The notes beneath the pieces are model-generated. The model was not told where the DNA came from, did not search any database, and saw only the letters and a program-made list of their open reading frames with translations. 64,000 nt of DNA. Source: Linum tenue (lineage: Eukaryota; Streptophyta; Magnoliopsida; Malpighiales; Linaceae). Shown here piece by piece: positions 11,283 to 21,621 of the stretch. The position numbers and the translations under genes are program-made. Within the stretch, counting starts at the first letter, position 1. Every line of letters starts with the position of its first letter. The stretch lies in contig CAMGYJ010000010.1 in assembly GCA_946122785.1 (NCBI GenBank), forward strand, positions 13,119,467 through 13,183,466, in the 5' to 3' direction.

Positions 11283-14200
11283 AGATACTTACATGGAATA
11301 TCCGGGGGTTTAATGACCCAGATAAGAATAAAGCTGTTCAACAGCTAATTACTATACATAATATAGATATAGTAGTTATACTAGAACCTGAGTTAGGAGT
11401 AATAAGGCTGATGATATGATTACTAGGAGGTTTTCTGGTTGGAAGTCTAAGGTATCTAATAATACTGCTGGTTTGGGGAAGTTGTGGCTTTTGTGGAAGG
11501 CTAACATAAAGCTCCAGGTTTTGCATACAACTGATCAGCTCATTCATGTTATGGTTTGATCAGGGGTTCCTTTCTTCTTCTGTCATTTATGCCTCTAATG
11601 AGGAGGCTGACAGAAGAATTCTTTATGATGATTTGGTTAAATATCAAGTGGATTCTCTTCCTTGGGCTGTGTTTGGGGATTTCAATGCTATTGGGGATCC
11701 AAGTGAGGCTTCAAATCAACCTCAGGTATCAAGTAGTATGTTTGATTTCAAAAAGTGGCAGTATGACTGTGAAGTGGAAGAGCACAAGGCCTCAGGGCCA
11801 TGGTTCACTTGGATCAACAAACAGCAGGGAAATCCCATTGCTAGGAGACTTGACAGAGTATTTGTTAATACTAAATGGCTGATTGATTTGTCTTCGAGCA
11901 CTGTGGATCTACTTGATCCCTCAGTATCAGATCATTGCCCCATATTGCTTGACTCTGACTGTTCAGTAAAATCTATGCCTAAGATGTTCAAATTTTTTAA
12001 ATATTGGATTAAGCATCCTCAGTTTATGGAGCTGGTTAAACAGGCTTGGAGCATGCCAGTTGTTGGTTCTCCTTTGGTTCGAGTGGGTCAGAAACTGAAG
12101 ATTTTGAAGGGTTTATTGAAGAAACTTAACAGAGAGGTGTTCTCTGATCTGTCTGCTAGAGTAAAGCTGAAAGCTTCTGAGTTACTTTTGGCTCAGGCAG
12201 AAGCTCTAAAGAATCCCTCTTCATCTACATTTGAGATTGAGAATAGACTATCTAAGGAGGCTAAAGAGTTGAGAGAGGTTGAGGAGTCTTTTTCAGACAA
12301 AAGTCTAGGGAAGTCTGGTTGAAGGAGGGAGATTCAAACACTCCTTATTTTTTCAGGTCAGTCAAAACCAGGCAGAAGAAGAATATGATTAGGTCTCTTA
12401 TTGATGAGGCTGGACATAGGGTCACTGATTTGGAGGGTATGGCTAAAATTGCAGAGGATTTCTATATAAATCTGTTGGGAGAGGTGGATAAAGAGGTGGT
12501 TGCTCCTGAGGTTGATCAATTGCAAAACTTGCTGCTAAAGAAACTTGTTCCCGCCCAGGGGATTGAATTATGTAAACCTGTCACTGTAGAGGAGGTCAGA
12601 TCCACTATGTTTGGTTTCAATGGGGACAAAGCCCCTGGCCCTGATGGGTATCCAGCATGCTTTTTCCAGGCAACTTGGAGTATTGTGGGAGAAGAGGTCA
12701 CAAGTGCCATTCTGTACTGTTTCCAAATGTCCAAAATCCCAGTAAGTGTTAACTCTACACTGCTTGCTCTTATACCTAAAGTTCATAGTCCAGAAGAAAT
12801 GAAATTCTTTAGACCTATAGCATGCTGTAATATTCTCTATAAGTGCATTGCTAAGATTCTTGCTACTAGGTGAAGTGCAGTCATGCCTTGTGTTATCAGT
12901 GAATCACAAACAGCTTTTGTAAAGGGTCGGATTATAGGGGAAAATATCCTATTGGCTCATGAACTAGTTCAGAAGTATGGCAGGAAGAATATTTCTTCGA
13001 GGGCCTTAGTTAAAGTAGATTTAATGAAAGCCTTTGACTCTGTCAATTGGACTTTTCTATTTAGAGTACTTGAGGCTATGGGTTTTCCAAGCAAATTCCT
13101 TAATTGGTTGAGTATGTGTGTCACTACCCCAAAGTTCAGCATTGGGTTTAATGGGGGGTCAGTTGGTTTCTTCCCAGCAAATAAAGGGTTGAGGCAGGGG
13201 GATCCTCTTTCCCCTTACCTCTTTGCTGTTGCAATGGAGGTTTTCTCCTGTTTGATGCACAAGGCAGTTACTCAAAATGCTATGCCTTTTCACCCCATGT
13301 GTAAGAGATTGAAGATTACACACTTGATGTTTGCGGATGATTTATTGCTATTCTCTGATGGCTCTAACTTTGGTATTCAGTGTATTAAGAAGGTTTTGGA
13401 TGAATTTAGATACATGTCTGGGTTGAAATCAAATCCTTCCAAATGCGAACTATACTGTGGTGGAATTGATGTTCAATGGCAGGTGCTGATGTCCCAGCAC
13501 TCAGGGTACAAACTAGGGGCACTCCCAGTTCGTTACTTAGGCCTTCCCTTGCTTCCTGGTAAGCTTTCCATCAAGGCTTGTAAGCCTTTAATTGACAAAG
13601 TCACGCACAGAATCAATAGTTGGAAGTCTAAAACGTTATCTTATGCTGGCAAACTTCAACTGGTGATGGCTGTGTTATATAGTATGGCACATTTTTGGAT
13701 GTCGATTTTTATTCTGCCAAAGGCTATCATAAAAACTATAGAGCGAATGTGTAGTGATTTCTTATGGGGAGTAGGTGAGGGTGATAGGAAAAAGGCAGTG
13801 GTGGCTTGGTCTCGGATTACATTCCCTAAGAATGAAGGGGGACTTGGACTTAAAGATTTGCATACTTGGAATTTTGCTTGTGTAGTTAGACATATCTGGG
13901 CTGTTTTGATGAGACAGGGATCATTATGGGTGGCTTGGCTATGGGAATATCGAATCAGAGGAGGGAATTTCTGGACTCTTACCTCAAAAGCAGGGTCTTG
14001 GTTGTGGCAGAAGGTCCTGAAAATCAGAGACAAACTTAGGGGATTGATCTCTGTTGCTGGGGATGGTGTTTACTGGAAGGGGACTCTTATGGACAAATTC
14101 TGTATCCAGAAGGTGTGGGAGGAATTCCGGCCAAAGAAGGACAAAGTTTCTTGGGGGAAATTGGTTTGGAAAGGAGCTTGCATCCCAAAGAACCAATTTC

Positions 14201-14475
14201 TGGTTTGGTTGGTTATTTCGGATTGCATTACTACTGGTGAGAAGGTTCAACGGTGGGGAGGCCCTGAAGAGATTGGCTGTGCTTTCTGCACTTGCCTTCT
14301 GGAAACTCGTAATCATCTGTTTGCTGTTTGCCCTTTGTTTAAGCAGTTGTTTGCTGCTTTGTTGGGTAAATTTGCAGTGAGAGTCCCTGGAGACCAATGG
14401 GAGGGAGAACTTCAGTGGGCCTTGAATACTTTCAAAGGCTCCACTGTTGTTGCACAAGCAGGGAAGTTGATTTAG
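11279..14475 (+). pseudogene. LINE ORF2 endonuclease/reverse transcriptase, broken
   Basis: The ATG at 11279 starts MKILTWNIRGFND, the usual beginning of the APE-type endonuclease. Further motifs are GDFNAIGDPSEAS, RRLDRVFVN and SDHCPIL. The reverse transcriptase shows GDKAPGPDGYP, KAFDSVNW, GLRQGDPLSPYLF and FADDLLLF. The zinc-binding region at the end shows CAFCTCLLETRNHLFAVC. Frameshifts lie near 11385, 11555 and 12310; a TGA stands at 12871-12873 and a TAG at 14473-14475. It would nick the target and copy LINE RNA; the copy is inactive. Confidence 0.85.
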
Positions 14476-14752
14476 CAGGCACTGGTAGCGTCAATATGGA
14501 GAGAACGATGCTTGGTTAAGTTTGCAGGGAAGCAATGTGATTTCCATGCCTTAGTTCAGAGAATTCAATGAGATATTAGAGTAATGGTTGACCCTTCAGT
14601 TGTAGATCTATTCTTTTGAGTGACTTGATAGGTCTTTGAGTGTTTAGGGATTGTTTCTCCCTTCTGCTCAGCTGGCAGAGCTGTTGCCAGCGATGTACTT
14701 GGTCTCTGTTTTTTATGAAATGAAATCCCAACCGCTTCATAAAAAAAAAAAA

Positions 14753-15070
14753 CCTATAGGGGTCGTTTGCATCGTAGATTTGGATGTGGGATTTGGCTCT
14801 TAAATCCAACACATGAAGGATTTGTCCAAAATCCATTGTTTGTTGGGTAAAAATGGAGGGTACCAAATCAGTGGGATCCACGGATTTGGAGCCAATAAAT
14901 CCCACCTTTTTATTTGGGATTTGAAGAAGGGAACAATCATTCATGAAAAATGACTTAAATATCCCCTTATAATTTCTTTATTCCAACTTTACCCCTTATT
15001 AATTATTCTTTTACTACTATACTTGCCTCTTATAGCTACAATTTATAGCCATGAAAAATAATATTGTAGC
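14753..15070. other. Possible MITE fragment and AT-rich DNA
   Basis: The word ggggtcgtttgc near 14759 resembles the terminal repeat of PIF/Harbinger-type MITEs, and the following 180 bases contain short inverted words (aaatcc, ggattt). The matching right terminus was not found here or just beyond the Gypsy insertion, so this is at best a fragment. The last five bases, GTAGC, are the target duplication of the Gypsy element. Confidence 0.3.
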
Positions 15071-15573
15071 TGTTGGGTATAGGCACATGAGCCAAATCAG
15101 TGGGGGACATTAGCCCAGAAGATGTGGTTGGGCTTAAGCCCAATTAGGAGCATGAATGGGCAACAAAACTGGAGTTAGGCCCATTTGAGGAGGAGCGGGC
15201 GCATAACGACAAAAGTAGATGCGGGGAACGTGTTGCCTAGGAGTCAGGAGGCTAAGAATGTGCCACCTGGAAATGTGGTCCTGCCAGGCGCCAGGGCGTC
15301 GAGGTCCAGGAGCAGCCACGTGTAGATACCCGATCGTTGGACCGACCAAGCATTTAATGACACGCTGACGTGGAGCACGATTCCAGGAGCCTGGTCGGAA
15401 CCTCAACGAGTATAAATAGTACCCGGTAGATTCGGCACTGACTTGAGCGTTGGAGTGCTAACGGGCATCCAAGAGCCCATTAGGCGCTTGTTCTTGCAGG
15501 GTCCGGGCGCCCCGGAGGAGTACGTTAGCGAGGGGTCCAGAGAGGTGGGACCGGAGAGTACTTGGCACAAACA
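15071..15573 (+). repeat. Gypsy 5' LTR (503 bp)
   Basis: It begins TGTTGGGTATAGG and ends GGCACAAACA. A TATA box (tataaatagt) stands at 15411-15420. Compared with the right LTR it lacks 60 bp starting about 11 bp downstream of that box. Confidence 0.93.
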
Positions 15574-15594
15574 ATTGGCGCGCTAGGAAGGGGG
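15574..15594 (+). other. Primer-binding site of the Gypsy element
   Basis: ATTGGCGCGCTAGGAAGG follows the LTR directly. TTGGCGC-type sites are usual in Tat elements; I did not assign the tRNA. Confidence 0.65.
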
Positions 15595-15597
15595 CGC

Positions 15598-17206
15598 ATG
15601 GAAAACATGAACGACGGGAATGAGAGGGAGGATAATTCGAGGTCGGAGAACTCGAATCATGAGGGAAGCGAGCGTCAACCGAGTCAGGAGTTGAGCATGG
15701 ATGTGGAAGGGCAAGCGAGCCCTGGGCGCCTGTCAGCGGATGAGGGGGAGTCCTTGACGAAGAGGGAGCTGTTTCGAATCATAGCCGACCAAGATCGGGC
15801 CATTGCGGCGCTCAGGAGGGAGTTGGAAGGGGAGCGAAGTGAAGATGTGATGATGTATAGCCCAGGAGTGAGAAAGCGAGAAAGGACGGGGGAAGACTCG
15901 GAGTCACTGCAGTACTGGCTCCCGCATCACACTGATCAAGGACATGACATGCCTGGGCGCTCACGCGCCTGGAGGCTGCATGCCGAGCATACACAGGCGG
16001 GGCTCGAGGACTTATGGGCGCCTAGGAGGATTGCCAAGCGGTTCGGCGTCCGACAGCCCTTGGCGCGAAGCATCCTTATGGAACTGGCGGGAACCACGAT
16101 CCCTCCGTTACCCAGTTATGATGGAGTGGCCGACCCCGAAGATAATTTGAACAGCTACTTCACGAAGATGCAACTTTACAACAGCTCAGACGCCACATTA
16201 TGCAAGGTGTTTCCATCCACGTTTGCGGGCGTAGTGTTGAATTGGTACCATCAAATCGAGGAGGGGCGCATAGAGTGTTTTGAGCAGTTTGCGGAGTTAT
16301 TCTTGTCAAAGTTTGCAAGTCGGAAGCGTCGGACGTTAACCATAGGCGCATTGTTTAAAGTGAAGTAGAGGGAAGGTGAGGCGCTTAGAGAGTTTTACGA
16401 CCGATGGATCTCGGTGGCCATGGCAGTCAAAGATGTCCAACCTGCGGTACTGGGAGTTTGCTTGGACGCATGCACTTTGAGCGAGGAGCTCTGCCGAGTC
16501 CTTTCCAAGCGAGATGTGGTGTCCACCGAAGACCTAGAGCGAAGAGTGCAGAAGGTGATCATGTTGGAGGAGACGTTGGCGGCACAGATGGGCTGAAAAG
16601 AGGCGCCTTAGGGGTGACGAGTTGGAGGTGAGGCAGGCGCCCCGGCCGCCATCCGGGAATTTTGGTCCGCAAAGAAGGCAAGAGGCGCCTCGCCCCATAC
16701 CGAGGAGCGCTGCAAATTTTACGGAATACAATGATACGCTAAAAAATGTACTGAAATATGTGAAGGATAGGGGCTATCATATACGGTGGCCAGGGCCCAT
16801 GCGTGGCCAACCTAACGAGAAGAATCTTGATAGGTATTGTGACTTTCACCGCGATAAAGGGCACTACACGGCCGACTGCTACCAACTTAAGGCCGAACTG
16901 CAGACCTTAGCCGACAAGGGCATGCTCAATGACTTTGTAAGGAGGATGGAAGATAGGGCCCACCGGACATATGTGACAAGGCAGGCGCCTGAAGTCCCGG
17001 TGGTCCAAAAGGCGCCTGAAGCCCCGGTGATCCAAGAAGCGCCTGAACAGCCAAAGACCCAACAGGAGCCGATAATACCGCCGCCCCTGTTTGAAGTAGA
17101 CCAAGTAGGAGAGCCTAGTCGCATCAGGCTTACGGTCGAATCCATAACCGGCACTGTCGACTTGAGGGAGAAATTGGAAAGATCTAGGCGCCTGAGGTCC
17201 GCATAG
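15598..17206 (+). pseudogene. Gypsy gag, broken
   Basis: The first ATG after the primer-binding site is at 15598. The N-terminal part is acidic. Then comes the capsid region (PLPSYDGVADPEDNLNSY, WYHQIEEGRIECFEQFAELF) of the Retrotrans_gag type. After a stop and frame change the protein continues (LRGNLDRYCDF-type region at about 16830) with the Tat-style knuckle CDFHRDKGHYTADC. A proline-rich linker with repeated QAPEVPVVQKAPEAP words follows. Breaks: TAG at 16366-16368, a frameshift between 16597 and 16622, and TAG at 17204-17206. Gag would package the element RNA. Confidence 0.85.
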
Positions 17207-20200
17207 TTGGAAGCAAGGGCAGCGGTGCACATCCACTTCAATCAAGAGCCGGATGAAGCGTGCCAAGTCCCATTGGAAGAAGCTTTGGAGATACAAGGGG
17301 TGATAGCAGGGTGTAAGGTGAAAAGGATGTTGGTGGACACCGGCAGTTCAATGGATGTCCTTTTCAAAAGCACATTTGAGCGCATGCAACTAGCGCCTGA
17401 GTTGGTACGTCCATCAAGTTCAGTTTTGATTGGGTTTTCCGGTGCGCCAGCCCAAGTCATCGGGCGCGTACGCCTACCCGTGACTCTTGGCGATGAAATA
17501 CATTGTGTGACGCATGCGGTGGAATTCGGGATTGTGGATTGTCCATCGCCATACAATGTGATACTTGGTCGACCACTCTTAGCGCAATTCAATGGCGTGG
17601 CATCCACTTGTCACCAAACACTGAAATTTGTAGCACCACAGGGCTCCAGGGGAAGAAATGTTCCACGATACGCCCGGGAAGAGGACCCAAGGTGCCGTGT
17701 CCGCAAACACAGGATCAACACTATCGACATCCGCCCCGAGGAGGCACCTAGGGCGGAGGCCTTGGACGATGAGCTTGTAGTGGCCTTGGAAGAAGGGCGC
17801 CCAGAGAGACAAGTGTGAATCTCGGCACAGGTTCCTGAAGTGATGAGGGCGCCTCTGATCGAGTTACTGAGGGAGTTTGGGGAGCTGTTCGCGTGGGGCG
17901 CCCAAGACATGCCCGGAGTCTCTCCTGACGTAGCAGTGCACAGGCTCACAGTGGAAAGAGGAAAGAAGCCCGTGCAGCAAAAGCGCCGAAATTTGTCCCA
18001 AGAAAAGGAGGAGGCGCTCCGCCGAGAGGTCGATAGATTACTCGAGGCGGGATTTGTGGAGGAAGCAAGATACATCACATGGCTTTCCAACGTGGTATTT
18101 GTCCCGAAACCGTCGGGATATTGGAGGATGTGTGTAGACTTCACCAACCTTAACCGAGAGTGCCCCACAGATGCATACCCCATGCCGCGCATTGACTTGC
18201 TTGTGGACGCAACGGCTTATCACGAGGCGCTTAGTTTCCTTGACATGTTCTCAGGTTACCATCAGATCCCTATGGCGGAGGAAGATGTGGCAAAGACGGC
18301 TTTCATGACACCCTTCGGGAACTTCTGCTACAGAGTGATGGCGTTTGGGTTGAAGAACGCCGGGGCAACATATCAACGTATGGTGAACCAGGTTTTCCGC
18401 AAGCAATTAGGAAGGAATGTGGAAGCATATGTGGATGATTTGATTGTAAAGAGCAAGAGGCTCCAGGACCACATCATGGACTTACGAGAAACTTTCGAAA
18501 CAATGCGACACTTTTGGTTGCGGCTTAATCCCAAGAAGTGTGTATTCTTGGCCGAGGCAGGGAAATTCTTGGGGTTCATGATAACAAGGCGGGGAATCGA
18601 AGCTAACCCCAAGCAAGTCGAAGCGATCATGAGTTTGGGCCTCCCCCGAACGCCTAAGGAGGTACAAGTCTTGACGGGGAGATTGGCGGCGCTTGGGCAT
18701 TTCATTCCAAGAGCCTCCGATCGGGGCGCCCCCTTCTTCAAGGTGTTGAAGAAAGCTACCAAATTCAAGTGGACCAATGAGTGTGATGAAGCTTTCGAAG
18801 AGTTGAAGAAATTGCTCACGGCACCCATGGTGATGACGGCGCCCAAGGCTAAGGAGGTGCTATACTTGTACATAGCCGTGTCTTATATCGCTGTGAGTGC
18901 AGTTCTCATATCCAAAGACCCTTTGACAAATGAAAAAAAACCGGTATATTACGTGATCCGAACAATGGTGGGTCATGATACGCGCTATGCGCCTATAGAG
19001 AAGGCGACATTGGCGGTAGTAATGGCAGCAAACAAACTCCGACCCTACTTCCAGGCTCATCGCATTGTGGTGCTCACGAATCTTCCCCTCAAGACGGTGC
19101 TAGGGTCAATGGATGTGTCCGGGCGCCTGGTAAAGTGGGCTGTACAACTCAGCGAGTTTGACATAAAATACGCGCCCCGTCCCGCCATCAAGGCTCAGGC
19201 GTTGGCAGATTTCTTGGCGGAAGGTGTAGTTGATGGTGGAACCAGCGTGGAGGAATGTTGGCAGGTGCATGTCGACGGAGCGGCAAGCAGGGCAGGCGCA
19301 GGGGCCGGGGTGGTACTCATCAGTCCACTGGGCGCCCTACATGAGGTGGCATTACGATTCGCAACCCTGAAAACAAACAACGCCGCCGAGTATGAGGCCG
19401 TTCTTGCGGGACTTCACATTGCGAGAGAGTTAGGCGCCCAGAAGGTGAATGTCAAAACCGATTCGGCATTGGTGGTTAATCAACTGAATGAGGTGTACGA
19501 GGTGAAGGAGGAAACACTAGGAGCTTATGTGCAGGCCGTTCGCAAAAAGTGCGCTTGGTTCCGTGACATAACGTTCACACACGTTCCAAGGGAGGAAAAT
19601 GCCCATGCAGATGCCTTGTCCAAATTAGCAACGACCCTGGATTTTGAGGAAAGCCGAACGGTGATCGTGACGAAGGAGGTGCCACACGAGGAAATGGTGA
19701 TGGCATCTATCGCGACAGGAGAAAGGGAAGGATGGATGGCTCCAGTATGGCTCTTTCTCACCCAAGGGATGGTGCCTGAGGACCCAAAAGAAGCATGGCG
19801 CTTACGACGGAAAGCAGCCCGCTGTGCCATAGTCAATGGGGTGTTGTACAAAAGGTCGCATTCGGGCGCCTATCTAAGATGCCTTACGGAGAGCGAGGGG
19901 TTAGAAGCAATCAAAGAAGTGCATCAAGGGACATGTGGCATGCACGCAGGCGCCCGGAGTCTCGAGAAGATCATTCTCCGACAGGGATATTATTGGCCGA
20001 CAATACGGGCAGACGCCAAGAAGCATGTAGCAACTTGTCACCAATGCCAAATTCACGCCAATGATGTGCACATTCCAGCGGCACCTATGCAAGGGAACGT
20101 AGGCGCCTGGCCCTTCGCTCAGTGGGGCATGGACCTCTTGGGCCCCTTTCCCAAGGCTCCTGGGCAGTTCAAGTACTTGATCGTGGCAGTGGATTACTTC

Positions 20201-21009
20201 ACCAAATGGATCGAGGCAGAGCCATTGGCGTCGATCACCAAGTCGCAAGTGCGGAAGTTCACAAAGAGGAACATCTTCGCAAGGTTCGGACTCCCGGAGT
20301 CCATCATCACTGACCACGGGAAACAATTTGATTGCAAAAAATTCATTGAGTTTTGTGATGAGAACGGAGTGGTCCTGAGGTTCTCTTTTGTAGCCTACCC
20401 ACAAGCCAATGGGCAAGCTGAGGCGGCCAACAAAAGTATTCTACATGGGTTGCACACTAGGTTGACGGAGCTAAAGGCAAGTGGGTGGAGGAACTGCCGA
20501 GTGTGTTGTGGGCTCATAGAACCACGTTTAAAGTGGCTACAGGCGAGACACCCTTTGCTTTGACGTACGGAAGTGAAGCGGTTTTTCCTGTGGAGATGCG
20601 AGTCCCGGCCTTCAGGATGACCCGCCGAGACGAGTCGATGGGCGCCCAGGCGCGCATAGATGAGTTGGATGTATTGGATGAGCGACGAGAGGTGGCAGCT
20701 CTACGTTTGGAAGCAATGAAGGGTTAGGTTGCGAGATACTACAACAAAAAGATGCGGGCACACAACCTTACTGAGGGCAACCTTGTGTTAAAAAGAGACT
20801 TTCATCCCAGTGCCGTGGAGGGAAAGTTGGCACCGAAGTGGAAAGGACCATATCGCATTCGGGAAGTCGTTGGCCCAAGTACGTTCAAGCTGGAGCACAT
20901 GTCAGGTAAGGGAGTGAAGAGGACATGGAACGCTCAAAACTTACGAAGATATGAAGCAAACACAACCACGGATACAGGCGCCGAAGAGCAAGCGCCCTCT
21001 TGTGAGTAG
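17207..21009 (+). pseudogene. Gypsy protease-RT-RNase H-integrase, broken
   Basis: Protease active site: MLVDTGSSMDVLF near 17330. Reverse transcriptase: YPMPRIDLLVD, GLKNAGATYQRM and YVDDLIVKSK near 18430. The RNase H connection and domain follow: VHVDGAASRAGAGAG near 19270, NNAAEYEAV and KTDSALVVNQL. Integrase: the HHCC zinc site (HQGTCGMHAGARS to CHQCQ) near 19920-20050 and core motifs WGMDLLGPFPKA, ITDHGKQFD and QANGQAEAANK near 20120-20430. The C-terminal part has KWKGPYRIREV near 20840. Breaks: TGA at 17816-17818, a frameshift near 20500 and TAG at 20725-20727. It would copy and insert the element. Confidence 0.9.
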
Positions 21010-21071
21010 AGGCAACTGGCAGGGTGTTCTTGGGGAGGGCTTATTTTGGTTAGTTGGTTTTAGATGAGTTT

Positions 21072-21307
21072 CTAAAAGCGCCCTATATGCGCCCGCAATT
21101 TTGTAAAGCGCCCCACTAGCGCCCGGTCCATGTAAAGCGCCCAAACTTTGCGCCCTCATTTTTCAGAATCGGATTAATTATTATCTACGAAATTTGCCAT
21201 TGAGGAAACGTAACACAGCGCCCTTTAACTTCGCGCCCTTTGTTTTCTAAAGAGCCCTCTCGCGCCCGCCCCATGTAATGCGCCCCCCTTTTTGCGCCCA
21301 TATTTTG
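21072..21307. repeat. Array of paired GCGCCC boxes
   Basis: Between the end of pol (21009) and the end of the antisense gene (21622) there are about twelve GCGCCC or near-GCGCCC boxes, mostly in pairs 11-14 bp apart. Pairs recur about every 30 bp and are often introduced by TGTAAA. An interruption of about 65 bp without boxes lies at 21155-21215. The array is degenerate and has no coding potential on either strand. Confidence 0.75.
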
Positions 21308-21621
21308 GTAAGTCTGAATAATTTCATATGGTAGGTAACATGGCGGAAATATCCGATTGAAAACAAGGCACGCACAAGGGTGCAAGGATGGACAAAGCGC
21401 CCACCTCATAGCGCTCCAACACAAGCAGACAAGTTTACGACATAAAAGAAGCACGAGACAAACATAGCCGTGTTTCAAAATAAAAACTAAAAGAGTACGG
21501 ATGGGCTCCCCGAAAGGAGAAAAAGATAAACATAATCAGGTTCAAACTAAGAAGTAAAAGAGTACGGGCAGGTGCCCCAACCACACATCATCCTTACGAC
21601 ATAAATAAACAAAGGAAAAAA

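Larger units (their letters stand above)
10685..14752 (+). mobile_element. 5'-truncated L1-type LINE
   Basis: The element starts inside ORF1, just before its zinc knuckle, and runs through an endonuclease-reverse transcriptase ORF2 to a poly(A) tail at 14741-14752. It directly abuts Copia LTR sequence on the left. No target duplication could be found, and the rest of the LTR does not resume after the tail. It is the same family as the fragment at 34819-36404: WNFACVVRHIW here corresponds to WNIAYVTRHIW there. Confidence 0.85.

Noticed and set aside
14753..14950. Complete PIF/Harbinger MITE
   Set aside because: Only a left-terminus-like word is visible; no matching right end or 3-bp duplication was found.
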